Shown here piece after piece: positions 27,555 to 35,405 of a stretch of 64,000 nt of DNA; the stretch's first letter is position 1, and every line of letters starts with the position of its first letter. The notes below the pieces were generated by a model. It was given only the letters and a program-made list of their open reading frames with translations, did no database searches and had not been told where the DNA came from. The stretch is from NCBI RefSeq assembly GCF_013009345.1, contig NZ_JABELE010000002.1:186001-250000 (forward strand). The letters run 5' to 3'. The position numbers and the translations under genes were made by a program. Source of the DNA: Acinetobacter geminorum (GTDB lineage Bacteria > Pseudomonadota > Gammaproteobacteria > Pseudomonadales > Moraxellaceae).

Positions 27555-27587
27555 ATATAGAAGTGTGGTGGACGGTCACTTCTATAT
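27555..27587 (-). other. Strong hairpin between stop codon and terminator
   Basis: ATATAGAAGTG pairs perfectly with CACTTCTATAT (11 bp, 11-base loop), starting six bases after the stop codon of member B. With the terminator it forms a double-hairpin transcript end. Confidence 0.7.
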
Positions 27588-27592
27588 TCTTT

Positions 27593-28051
27593 TTATGAAG
27601 GAGTTTTATTGGTTTTACTAAAATCTTCAGATTTAAAATAATTGATAATCATGTCTGCATGCTCTTCTTTTTGAGGAGCTACAGATACAGGAAATGCATC
27701 TTTCGACATATTAAAACCAGGTGGAAGAAATTGCGAAATAGGCGGCAATTTAGGTTTTCCACCTTCCGTAATTCGTTCAATAAAACCAGCTAACCAAAGA
27801 AGATACTCTCCTTCATTTACAAATTTTGGCATGACACTCAAATCAATTTTAACTTTACATTCACTTAACGGTTTAGTTAAGTTTTCTTCAAAGTCTATAT
27901 AGTTGAACTTGAGCTTAAACTCAGTCCCCTTGATGGCTTTTCGGGTCTGACTAATTAAACAGTTAAGGTTCTGAGTAATGTCATCAGTGAATAAGCTATC
28001 TTTTTTTATATTTTTATAAACCTTTTCGGCTACAGCTAGATACTTTGGCAT
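27593..28051 (-). CDS. Orphan paralogue family, member B (long form)
   Basis: 152 residues. Core pattern: AEKVYKNI, LNCLISQTRKA, DFEENLTKPL, KIDLSVMPKF, LLWLAGFIERI. After the core comes a Pro-rich linker (KPKLPPISQFLPPGF) and a short acidic C-terminal helix ADMIINYFKSEDF. The member at 42609 has the same extension, so long and short forms exist. Weak RBS (GGAGAGAGG region) just before the ATG. No family recognised. Confidence 0.75.
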   Translation of the reverse strand: MPKYLAVAEKVYKNIKKDSLFTDDITQNLNCLISQTRKAIKGTEFKLKFNYIDFEENLTKPLSECKVKIDLSVMPKFVNEGEYLLWLAGFIERITEGGKPKLPPISQFLPPGFNMSKDAFPVSVAPQKEEHADMIINYFKSEDFSKTNKTPS

Positions 28052-28301
28052 TAACCTCTCTCCGTCCTATTGTTATAAAGTTCTGATCTATGAATGTCTT
28101 ATGTATTTGATTATGCTTAAACGCGTGTAATTAAAGGTAACCTTACTAGACTTGTTTGTAAGTAGTTATCGCTTTATGTAAAGCGCACCAATAAAATACC
28201 GAAAAAAATTATGGTTTTGATAACTTATCCGCAAAAATGCATGGTTGAATAGAGAAAGTTTGAAACATTTATTTTCATATTATTTTTACCATTTGGTAAA
28301 A

Positions 28302-28496
28302 TTAATATACTTTCATTTGCCTATCTCGTCTCACTAAACCCAGAAAAGCTCGACGCACTCGTATTTCTTCTTCAGAAAAAGGTAAATGCTCGATAAGCTC
28401 GTAAATTGAGAGAGAATTATTTTCTATCAAGAAACAGTCTTGCTCTGTTGTCCAATTAGTCGTAGCCGATTCAGCTTGTTTTAAATAGCGTTTCAT
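28302..28496 (-). CDS. Small Myb/SANT-like helical protein
   Basis: 64 residues: an N-terminal basic stretch, then WTTEQDCFLIENNSLSIYEL and LPFSEEEIRVRRAFLGL. The spacing of Trp, Glu, Leu and the SEEEIRxRR helix resembles SANT/Myb-like or GcrA-like DNA-binding helices, which would fit a small regulator. AAATATGAA-type leader has no strong RBS. Unknown function; classification tentative. Confidence 0.55.
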   Translation of the reverse strand: MKRYLKQAESATTNWTTEQDCFLIENNSLSIYELIEHLPFSEEEIRVRRAFLGLVRRDRQMKVY

Positions 28497-28524
28497 ATTT
28501 CCTAGCAGACTTGTTTATATATAC

Positions 28525-28550
28525 AAAAAGCCTGCCTTTAGGCAAGCTTA
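28525..28550 (-). terminator. Second terminator after the 28672 gene
   Basis: On the minus strand AGCTTGCC-TAAA-GGCAGGCT with a T run. Lies before the 28302 gene and isolates it from upstream transcription. Confidence 0.75.
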
Positions 28551-28637
28551 TATTTCAGATTTTGAATTGATCATTATTATAGCAATCTATAGATGATATG
28601 GTCAGTTAATATTGTAGCTGCCCTAACTAAATATTAT

Positions 28638-28662
28638 AAAAAAAGCCCACTTACTGTGGGCT
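28638..28662 (-). terminator. Rho-independent terminator
   Basis: AGCCCAC-AGTAA-GTGGGCT followed by TTTTTT on the minus strand, ten bases after the stop of the 28672 gene. Confidence 0.9.
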
Positions 28663-28671
28663 TCTAAATGG

Positions 28672-28989
28672 TTATTGTGCGGCATTTACCCCAACAATAA
28701 ACTGACTACAATTAGAACCTTCAGATGCATTACCTAATTGCTTTTCAGAAAATTTAAATTTAGAGGCAACTGACTCATAATCTTTTTTAAGGCTTTGTCC
28801 TGTTAGCTCACCAAGCTCTTTCACTTGTTCTGGTTTCAAGATGCCATGTTCAACTGCTTCGTTTACCATGACACATGCTGTCGTCATCGCGTCATAACGC
28901 GCAGCAGTTTCAGAGTAGCCTAGAGCACCGATTACACCACCAACAATTAAACCAATAATGACCGCCAAAGTTACGTGCATTTTATTCAT
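28672..28989 (-). CDS. Small membrane-anchored periplasmic protein
   Basis: 105 residues: MNKMHVTLAVIIGLIVGGVI forms a Gly-rich N-terminal membrane anchor or signal, followed by a helical soluble part with two Cys (TTACVMV and SNCSQF) that could pair. No lipobox. No family recognised. Two terminators follow. Confidence 0.7.
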   Translation of the reverse strand: MNKMHVTLAVIIGLIVGGVIGALGYSETAARYDAMTTACVMVNEAVEHGILKPEQVKELGELTGQSLKKDYESVASKFKFSEKQLGNASEGSNCSQFIVGVNAAQ

Positions 28990-29148
28990 TTTTTAAATAC
29001 CTAAAAATCTAACGAAAAGACGAACACTTCAAAAGGATGTGCTCAAGTCCAATCAAGATAGCGGTATTTACACGATATAAAAAGTTAGATTCTGTCACAT
29101 TTGTTGATAGATTACGTGAAATGTGTTTAATCAATTAAAAGGGAAATA

Positions 29149-29841
29149 TCAGACCTTCCTAGTTCTTTTTCGTTTTTTGCTTGGCACTTCTAAAGGAATA
29201 TCCACCTTACCTGTACCCAACCCGCGAAAAAAATAATTAAAGATGTATAAGAATAAAAGACCAAAATAAAAAATAGGAAAAATACTAAAGGCAGTACTTA
29301 TGATTTCCCAAAACATAACCCCGACTCTATAGTTATAACAGAATGATATGAGTCCACCTCTACGTCTAGGCCTTTGCTGAGTAATATCATCCTCAATAAA
29401 GTGAAAAATTCCCATAACAAAACAACCAGCAAATGTACTTGAGACTAAAGTCTTTTTAATTAGAGGCTTTTCTAACCAAGGGTATTTTTTTGAAGATTCA
29501 AATTCGGCTTTAAAAAAGAATTTATAAATTTCTTCTTGATAAGCTTTATTAATTCCATATTTTTTAATAAAAAAATAGGAGATAACACAACCAACAAAGA
29601 ACATGACTATGGTTATGTAAATGCTATAAAGAATCGTAAAAAACGGTAATGGCCCTTTCGTACCAACAGTCACATGCATAGTTTGTGTGATGTATTGATA
29701 TAGCTCGTACTGCCATTCATTTTTTGGATAAGCAGGAAATACAAATAAAGGAATAATAAAAAGAATAGAGCATAAGGCTATATTTCCTTTATTTCCTTTA
29801 CTTTTCCGTGCAAGCGTAGAAAGAAAACTTTTAGAAGCCAT
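29149..29841 (-). CDS. Multi-pass membrane protein of unknown function
   Basis: 230 residues with about five hydrophobic segments (ALCSILFIIPLFVFPAY; FFTILYSIYITIVMFFVGCV; SSTFAGCFVMGIFHFI; a longer one near 175-205), a Lys/Arg-rich start and a strongly basic end (PSKKRKRTRKV). Starts two bases after the stop of the 29844 gene, so the pair is an operon. No family recognised. Confidence 0.65.
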   Translation of the reverse strand: MASKSFLSTLARKSKGNKGNIALCSILFIIPLFVFPAYPKNEWQYELYQYITQTMHVTVGTKGPLPFFTILYSIYITIVMFFVGCVISYFFIKKYGINKAYQEEIYKFFFKAEFESSKKYPWLEKPLIKKTLVSSTFAGCFVMGIFHFIEDDITQQRPRRRGGLISFCYNYRVGVMFWEIISTAFSIFPIFYFGLLFLYIFNYFFRGLGTGKVDIPLEVPSKKRKRTRKV

Positions 29842-29843
29842 AT

Positions 29844-30401
29844 CTATATTTTACAATTTGGAATCATGTGCTTAGCTTTATAAAACTCATCAAAAGCCTT
29901 CATATCATTTAACCATGGAGAGATAGTTTCCAGATTACGTTTATTAATATTTTTTGATGCTAATAGCCTTGATGAAGAATAATTTTTCTGCTGAATTTTT
30001 TGATTATATTGTTGTACAAACATAAGCTTTAAGCATAATCCTCGAATGCCCTTATTACCAAAATATGAATACTCAGAATATTTATTTAAGACATCTTTCA
30101 TTTCTTTATGTTCACCATTCCAAACATAAAATGAGCTTAAACCATTCAAATCGTTAATGTATATCTCATCATTAATGGGGTTTAACTGTAGGCCTTCTTT
30201 TAAAATAATACTGTTTATTTCCACTTCATCAGATAAGTCCATCCAAAAAAAAGAAGCCATAACTTCTTCTGAAAATCTTATTCTGGCTTGCTCTGTATCC
30301 TTAGGATATACAATAAAAAAATAATATAATCCCAGAAAAATTATAAAGAATAATATAATAGAAAGTAATCTCCAAAAATTAGTACCTTTTATAATATTCA
30401 T
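29844..30401 (-). CDS. Single-pass membrane-anchored protein of unknown function
   Basis: 185 residues; residues 10-30 (LLSIILFFIIFLGLYYFFIV) are one N-terminal membrane segment, the rest is a soluble periplasmic-looking domain. First gene of a two-gene operon with the multi-pass protein at 29149. No family recognised. Its base composition is AT-rich like its neighbours. Confidence 0.65.
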   Translation of the reverse strand: MNIIKGTNFWRLLSIILFFIIFLGLYYFFIVYPKDTEQARIRFSEEVMASFFWMDLSDEVEINSIILKEGLQLNPINDEIYINDLNGLSSFYVWNGEHKEMKDVLNKYSEYSYFGNKGIRGLCLKLMFVQQYNQKIQQKNYSSSRLLASKNINKRNLETISPWLNDMKAFDEFYKAKHMIPNCKI

Positions 30402-30517
30402 AACAAGCCATTCATTTTATTTAATATCTTGTGAACGAACTTTACTCTATGTTTTAGATAAAATCAAAAGAATAGAGAGAAAGTTTCCTTATATGAAATA
30501 TATACTTATTTTTACTT

Positions 30518-30547
30518 GTGCTCTTTATATTCAAAAGAGCACTTTTT
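30518..30547 (+). terminator. Hairpin with T run
   Basis: GTGCTCTTT pairs with AAAGAGCAC (9 bp), followed by TTTTT on the plus strand. No plus-strand gene lies upstream; it may serve the minus-strand 30577 gene from the other side. Confidence 0.55.
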
Positions 30548-30576
30548 AAAGGGAACTTTGAGACATTTTTAAGTGA

Positions 30577-31290
30577 TTAAGGTAAAAATGGCTTTGTTAG
30601 AAACACAAATCCGACAGAGAAAAAAGCATTATCATGATGAGACATTTGGTTGCCATAACTTGTGTTTAATTGAACAAAATCTTTATAGACCATGTATCGA
30701 AAACCTGTTTGGTAAAAGGCATCATTTCGGTCATTACCATATACTTCGGCAGTGAACGTTAATGGGTTAGCAAGTTGTGTTTCGGTTCCAATTCCCCACG
30801 TGGTTTGATTTTTATGTGTGGTATTTTCACGTAACCACCCCATATTGGCATGGATTAAAAATTTATCATCCAAAGTAGAAAGACTTAAAGGAACATTAAA
30901 CGTCCAATCTTTCTTTGAAGAATCTTTAGTATTGATTTGAGTACCAAATGAAAAACCGATTCCCCAATCATTCGTTTCTAAAGGTTTTAATAAGGTCTTG
31001 CCTTGTAGAGTTGCATAACTGACGTGCTCGGTATCATCATTTACTCTCCCCATCCCTACAGCAAATTCAAAATTGCCACCAAAATTACAGGCTGGTGTTG
31101 CCCAATATTCTTTGCTGTCAGAGTTATGCTGTGCCCATGTTTCTAGCTGACAAGTTTTTGGAGAAACAAGAGCGGCATCGTCAACAACCATAGGTCGTCC
31201 ACTATAGCTTGCATTAGATAATGTGAATAAACAGAAACCAGAAATAAGTGAGCGTTTCTTTAAAGTAAATAACACTGGCATCACTCCCAT
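30577..31290 (-). CDS. Putative outer-membrane beta-barrel protein
   Basis: 237 residues with a signal peptide (SLISGFCLFTLSNASYS, cleaved near 33) and a mature part of alternating beta strands rich in Gly, Tyr, Trp and Asn (FEFAVGMGRV, WGIGFSFGTQ, FIQTGFRYMVY-like), ending near an aromatic strand. Looks like a small barrel. An alternative ATG lies at 31281. It is preceded by a structured leader with a short peptide and a terminator. No family recognised. Confidence 0.6.
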   Translation of the reverse strand: MGVMPVLFTLKKRSLISGFCLFTLSNASYSGRPMVVDDAALVSPKTCQLETWAQHNSDSKEYWATPACNFGGNFEFAVGMGRVNDDTEHVSYATLQGKTLLKPLETNDWGIGFSFGTQINTKDSSKKDWTFNVPLSLSTLDDKFLIHANMGWLRENTTHKNQTTWGIGTETQLANPLTFTAEVYGNDRNDAFYQTGFRYMVYKDFVQLNTSYGNQMSHHDNAFFSVGFVFLTKPFLP

Positions 31291-31369
31291 AAGTCATGGA
31301 GCACATGCAAGTACTGCAACCCAACATGATCAGATCATGGGTTAATAATAGAAATGAAAAGATGAAAAT

Positions 31370-31403
31370 AAAAAAACCTCTTCTTGCATCCACAAAAAGA
31401 GGT
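31370..31403 (-). terminator. Terminator in the leader of the beta-barrel gene
   Basis: ACCTCTT pairs with AAGAGGT around a 14-base loop, then seven T on the minus strand. It lies about 80 bases before the ATG of the 30577 gene and after a 14-codon frame, so it could be an attenuator. Confidence 0.65.
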
Positions 31404-31425
31404 CTGTCAGGACTTCAGTGGATAC

Positions 31426-31470
31426 TTAGACTATTACCGATCGACTACTGTCACTCGAGCAAGTACTCAC
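31426..31470 (-). CDS. Possible leader peptide (14 residues)
   Basis: GTG start with AGGAG seven bases upstream; the codons give MSTCSSDSSRSVIV, with six Ser. The Shine-Dalgarno (AGGAGCTTCA) can pair with TGAAGTCCT downstream (plus 31409-31417), hiding the start. An alternative ATG directly followed by TGA overlaps the same site. Ser-rich leader followed by a terminator is attenuator-like. Tentative. Confidence 0.4.
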   Translation of the reverse strand: MSTCSSDSSRSVIV

Positions 31471-31715
31471 ATTGAAGCTCCTAAAAATTAGTTGGGCGAA
31501 TTCTAAAATTCCCGTTGTTAAATATCAAGTTAAAATTTAGTAACAGATCTAGCCAATCTGAATGTAAGTATTAATATCTAAACATAAAGTACATTGTAGA
31601 TATAAATACTTAAGGAGTAATAGTTGTTTCATTTAATTATATAATAATGAACGTTAGACACACCTAATATTTCAAATATGTATAATATCGTAAATTTCAA
31701 CAATGAGATGGTTAG

Positions 31716-32402
31716 ATGAGCGATATTATTGAACTATTAAAATTAGCCTTAGAACACCCTTCACCAGCATTTATTTTTACTCTGGTTATCTTATTTATTA
31801 TTGTTAAATCAAAAAATATTTTATATAGTATCCTTGAATTTAAAGACCTTACTAAGAAAAGGCTCATACAAAAATATGAAGAGGCAGCTAACTTCAAGGA
31901 TAAAAATTTTCTTACTAATGAATTAGAGAAAGATTACCTACGTTTATGTGAGGAAACACAAATTAAGGCTTTAATAGGTTGCCGATTTTGCTCTAAAGAA
32001 ATGGCTACATTTATTTTAAGCCGAAAAGATATTTTAAGTACTATCAGTCTTTATCATAGAATAAAAAGTGAAGTAAAAATTGAGGATGGACACGTAGTTC
32101 CAAAGATAAAAATGGGGAAATTAAGAATTAATTTCAATATTTTTTTTGGATTTATATTTTATATGGGAATAAGTATATTAGCTTTTTCACCATTATTACT
32201 TCCGATGTTCTCCCAGATAATTTTCAATCAACCAATGAAATTAAATCTGGATTGGAAAATTATATTAGCAGTAACCTTTATTATAATAAGTCTCTTCTCA
32301 GTAGCTTTATTTATTTTAAATGAGAGTTTAAAACCTAAATTTACAAAAGATTTTTGTGAACTTAGCTCAAATAAAGAACCTGAAGTTTATATAGATTTAT
32401 AA
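31716..32402 (+). CDS. Membrane protein of unknown function
   Basis: 228 residues: one hydrophobic helix near 17-32 (PAFIFTLVILFIIV), a cytoplasmic-looking basic middle part with CRFC, then two close helices near 143-170 and 185-207. AT-rich. No family recognised. Its transcript probably ends in the 14-bp hairpin at 32434. Confidence 0.6.
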   Translation: MSDIIELLKLALEHPSPAFIFTLVILFIIVKSKNILYSILEFKDLTKKRLIQKYEEAANFKDKNFLTNELEKDYLRLCEETQIKALIGCRFCSKEMATFILSRKDILSTISLYHRIKSEVKIEDGHVVPKIKMGKLRINFNIFFGFIFYMGISILAFSPLLLPMFSQIIFNQPMKLNLDWKIILAVTFIIISLFSVALFILNESLKPKFTKDFCELSSNKEPEVYIDL

Positions 32403-32433
32403 TTAAATTTTTTCGCAAAATTATCATGTTTAA

Positions 32434-32463
32434 CCTTCTTCTATTTTTTAAAATAGAGGAAGG
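32434..32463. terminator. Long hairpin between convergent genes
   Basis: CCTTCTTCTATTTT pairs with AAAATAGAGGAAGG (one T-G pair). The T-rich arm makes it a plausible terminator for the convergent 31716 and TetR genes. Confidence 0.6.
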
Positions 32464-32488
32464 GCTTTAAAAGAAATGAATAAACGAA

Positions 32489-33037
32489 TTATCTTCTCAA
32501 AAAACACTCAAGCACTCTCTCCCGCTCGATTGCCACATCCGAGCTTAAAAGCTGAATAACTGCACCTTCAATCATATATAAAAATAGCTTAGCGTCTTGA
32601 AAGGTAGCATCTGTTTTGAGTTTTACAAGCTGGCTATAAATTTCATTAAGCAGCCATGTTCTATATCTCACTGCGGTTATATAGGCTTTTGGATAGATCA
32701 GTTTCGTTTCAAAAATTGCTTTAAATAATAGGTAGTACATTCCTTCTAAATCGGTGTGTAAGTAATAAAGCTCTTTAAGTTTATCGTTCACGTTTGTACC
32801 TTGGTCGTACTGAGCAATTGAAACCACTTTTTCTTTTAAACGTTCTTTTTGTACGATTAGACAGATTTCAATAAACCGCTCTTTAGAATGAAAAAAGTTA
32901 TAAAAAGTTGCTTTGGTCACTTCACACTCTTTCACGATTCTATCTACCCCAACCGTATGAAAGCCGTGATGGTGAAATAAATCAATCGACTTATTAATGA
33001 CTTGAATAGCACGCGTTGAGAGAACTAAATTTGGCAT
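32489..33037 (-). CDS. TetR-family regulator, cassette copy 1
   Basis: 182 residues. Helix-turn-helix region: FHTVGVDRIVKECEVTKATF with YNFFHSKERF after it, typical TetR. The C-terminal ligand domain is short and helical. The start MPNLVLSTRAIQ is chosen because the paralogue at 48735 is conserved from this Met on. It is about 80 percent similar to that paralogue. Preceded by a terminator and by a C4-like RNA unit in the same direction. Target unknown. Confidence 0.85.
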   Translation of the reverse strand: MPNLVLSTRAIQVINKSIDLFHHHGFHTVGVDRIVKECEVTKATFYNFFHSKERFIEICLIVQKERLKEKVVSIAQYDQGTNVNDKLKELYYLHTDLEGMYYLLFKAIFETKLIYPKAYITAVRYRTWLLNEIYSQLVKLKTDATFQDAKLFLYMIEGAVIQLLSSDVAIERERVLECFLRR

Positions 33038-33090
33038 AGTCTTACCGTTAGAAATTATTGTTGTTTCTAAATGAGATACTTTTTTGGGAG

Positions 33091-33123
33091 AAAAAAGGCA
33101 CAGCAAAGCCCGTAAGACTGTGC
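33091..33123 (-). terminator. Terminator of the C4-like RNA unit, copy 1 of cassette
   Basis: GCACAG pairs with CTGTGC, then CTTTTTT on the minus strand. It separates the RNA/peptide unit from the TetR gene; the second cassette has the same hairpin. Confidence 0.8.
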
Positions 33124-33215
33124 TTGGCACATCTCAAGTTTTATTGTTGATTAAGTTTTTAGACGAAGTAATTTAAAGCCTGAAAACCTTACGGCGATCA
33201 AACTGCTTTAAACGT

Positions 33216-33272
33216 TTAAGCTGTGTCGTTATAGCTTTTGGCATTGAGAGCCAAGAAATAATGGATGTGCAA
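33216..33272 (-). CDS. Small peptide downstream of C4-like RNA
   Basis: AAGGAG lies six bases before a TTG start; 18 codons read MHIHYFLALNAKSYNDTA. The second cassette codes MYIHYFLAALAISYYDTA at the same place. A longer frame without its own RBS runs back to 33476 through the RNA. The Shine-Dalgarno can pair with AACTCC just upstream. Position downstream of a C4-type RNA recalls the ash/icd-type small genes of P4/P1 phages (inference). Confidence 0.45.
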   Translation of the reverse strand: MHIHYFLALNAKSYNDTA

Positions 33273-33329
33273 AGCCAACTCCTTTTTATTGGGAGTTCTG
33301 CCAGACATTAGAATTATGGTGGCAGAACG

Positions 33330-33500
33330 AAAGGGGTTAGCAGACTGGTCAAACGTGGCCAGCACACCCGAAGGTGTCCCCCTCCGTTCCGCCATAGAGG
33401 GGGCACGAGGGCTCAACACTAGAAGCACGAAACTTCTAATGTACGTTTGATACGGTCTGCTAAAACCGACTGGCAATGTAGGCCAGCAGGCAAAGGATAG
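33330..33500 (-). ncRNA. C4-like structured RNA, copy 2
   Basis: Plus coordinates of paired arms: AGCAGAC 33339-33345 with GTCTGCT 33455-33461; CAAACGT 33350-33356 with ACGTTTG 33443-33449; ACACC-CGAA-GGTGT 33364-33377 (UUCG loop in the RNA sense). A 5-prime hairpin CTGGC/GCCAG follows near 33470-33487. Compared with copies 1 and 3 the second stem is entirely different in sequence yet still paired. Confidence 0.75.
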
Positions 33501-33678
33501 TAGCCCGCCCTCTTTCAGTCAAGCACACAAAATGACATTTGCTTTAAAATAGATCATTAAAAAGTAAGGATAAATAATGAGGAAGTTATTGTTAAATTGA
33601 GGTTTACAAAATGTCTATCAATTAAAGCTCTATTGATGTCTTAAGATTGAAAACTTGCAAAAAATCATCAATGATAAT

Positions 33679-33702
33679 ATTTTAGAGTAATTGCTCTAAA
33701 AT
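33679..33702. promoter_or_regulatory. Hairpin before the HD-domain gene
   Basis: ATTTTAGAG-TAATTG-CTCTAAAAT, a perfect 9-bp dyad ending 11 bases before the ATG. It may be an operator or a hairpin that affects the ribosome site. Confidence 0.45.
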
Positions 33703-33713
33703 GAGATCTAATA

Positions 33714-34472
33714 ATGAAAACTAAAAGAATTGGTTCGTATCACTGGATGCAAGCTACCAATGGTCAGCTCAGCTTCAAAGAGAAAATTAAGTTAATTCAA
33801 AAACTTATGCTGCCAAGTGTTATGGCCTCTATAAAAATAAATTACTTTCGATTCAAAATTTCTCATGATTTTGATATTGATCAGATCGTAATACCAGATA
33901 CTCAAATGGTTAAAGTCGCGCTTGATGAGCTCGAAGCTAAAGCAAGTATATCTATCTACAATCATTCATGGCGAACCTATTTCTGGGGTGCTGCCCTAGG
34001 CCATATACAAAAACAGCAATTTGATGATGAGTCACTTTTAATAGCCTCACTTTTTCATGATATTGGCTTAACTGAGCAACATATTCATAGTAAAGGTTGT
34101 AACTGTTTTACCTATGAGAGTGCTAAACAATTTGAGCTAAAGGCTAAAGAACAAAGCTTTGATGAGAAGAAAAGTGAAGTTATTAAAGATGCTATCTGCT
34201 TACATATGAACGGCTATATAGATCACTCTGACCCAGCAGAAATTACGCTATTACAGCAAGGCGCATCATGCGATGTAATTAGTGACGGTCTATATAGACT
34301 CCCCGTCTCTTTTAGAAATGAAATTTTAGAAAAATATCCTAGAAAACAATTTAATAAAGAATTTATTGAGCTTGTTAATTTAGAAAGTAAGAATGTACCA
34401 AATTCTCGAACTAGTCTATTAAGTAGTTTTGGTTTACCACTCATGATTAAGTCAAATTTATATAAAGAGTAA
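33714..34472 (+). CDS. HD-domain phosphohydrolase-like protein
   Basis: 252 residues. HD-domain metal-ligand pattern: NHSWRTYFW near 83, ASLFHDIGLT near 117 (the HD pair), ICLHMNGYID near 162, and a later Asp (GASCDVIS). The spacing resembles cyanamide hydratase-like or metal-dependent phosphohydrolases. Extra N-terminal helix 1-60. No strong RBS; a hairpin precedes the start. Substrate unknown. Confidence 0.75.
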   Translation: MKTKRIGSYHWMQATNGQLSFKEKIKLIQKLMLPSVMASIKINYFRFKISHDFDIDQIVIPDTQMVKVALDELEAKASISIYNHSWRTYFWGAALGHIQKQQFDDESLLIASLFHDIGLTEQHIHSKGCNCFTYESAKQFELKAKEQSFDEKKSEVIKDAICLHMNGYIDHSDPAEITLLQQGASCDVISDGLYRLPVSFRNEILEKYPRKQFNKEFIELVNLESKNVPNSRTSLLSSFGLPLMIKSNLYKE

Positions 34473-34608
34473 TTTGATTAGAGCTATTAATCGTAAAAAA
34501 ATCTCAAAAAAATTCGTTTGAAATCTCAGCTAACAACTGTTTAATAGTGCTTCGGCTGAGTATGACTTAACATAGCTAAAAGATATAAGCTTGAAGGCAT
34601 CTCTTGCA

Positions 34609-35229
34609 ATGAATGACTCAGTGAAGTGGTTAGAAACTTTAAATAAAATTACTGGTATTGCCCAAACAGGTTTACATTATTCAAAAGATGTTTATGACAA
34701 AGAACGTTATGAACAACTCTTAGGACATATTGAATATTTATTAGAATTAAAAGAAATCAAAACAGAAAATTTTATTAATAACGTGCTCCAAGATGTAGGT
34801 TATGCCACTCCGAAATTAGATGTCAGAGCAGTTGTTTTTAAAGAAAATAAATTATTATTAGCAAAAGAAATTGGAGATGGGCGATGGTCTGTTCCGGGTG
34901 GATGGGCTGACGTAGGTTACTCAGCATCGGAAAATGCTGAAAAAGAGGTTCTAGAAGAGACAGGTTTACGAGTTAAGGCCATTAAATTATTAGCTTTAAC
35001 TGATAGAACCAAGCACCCACACCCTCCCATGTTTTTACATGTGTATAAGGCTTTCTTCTGGTGTAAAATTATTGATGGTGAACTGATACCAAGTATTGAA
35101 ACACCCGAAGTTGGATTCTTTGGTAGAGATGAGTTACCACCTATTTCTACAGCACGTGTAACAGAAGAACAAATACAGCAATTCTTTGATTATTTAGAGT
35201 CAGTACCAGACGTTACTAAGTTTGATTAG
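34609..35229 (+). CDS. Nudix hydrolase with N-terminal Nudix_N domain
   Basis: 206 residues. N-terminal helical domain (KDVYDKERYEQLLGHIEYLL) is the Nudix_N type found before YjhB-like hydrolases. The Nudix box GWADVGYSASENAEKEVLEE-TG (residues about 97-118) has Lys in place of the usual Arg before the first catalytic Glu pair. Members cleave nucleoside diphosphate compounds such as ADP-ribose. Start at 34609 is chosen over an upstream TTG; AAGG lies 11 bases before it. Confidence 0.85.
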   Translation: MNDSVKWLETLNKITGIAQTGLHYSKDVYDKERYEQLLGHIEYLLELKEIKTENFINNVLQDVGYATPKLDVRAVVFKENKLLLAKEIGDGRWSVPGGWADVGYSASENAEKEVLEETGLRVKAIKLLALTDRTKHPHPPMFLHVYKAFFWCKIIDGELIPSIETPEVGFFGRDELPPISTARVTEEQIQQFFDYLESVPDVTKFD

Positions 35230-35405
35230 TTAAAAAATCAATGTAAAGAGAAATATCTATTATTGATAAAAACTATTAGTTATTTAACTCTAGAATGTCC
35301 TTCTGAAGTAAGACTAAACTGGATTAATCAATTGGAATGGAATATTTTTTGGCTAAGCTCAGGCTATAATATTAGTAAAGCTCTATTATTTTATCTAATT
35401 CTCAT

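Larger units (their letters stand above)
32489..33611 (-). repeat. Duplicated C4-RNA/TetR cassette, copy 1
   Basis: TetR gene, terminator, small peptide frame, C4-like RNA and AT-rich upstream region together resemble 48169-49345 in order, spacing and sequence. Similarity fades near 33611, after a GTTATTGTTAAATTG block shared by both. Confidence 0.75.
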
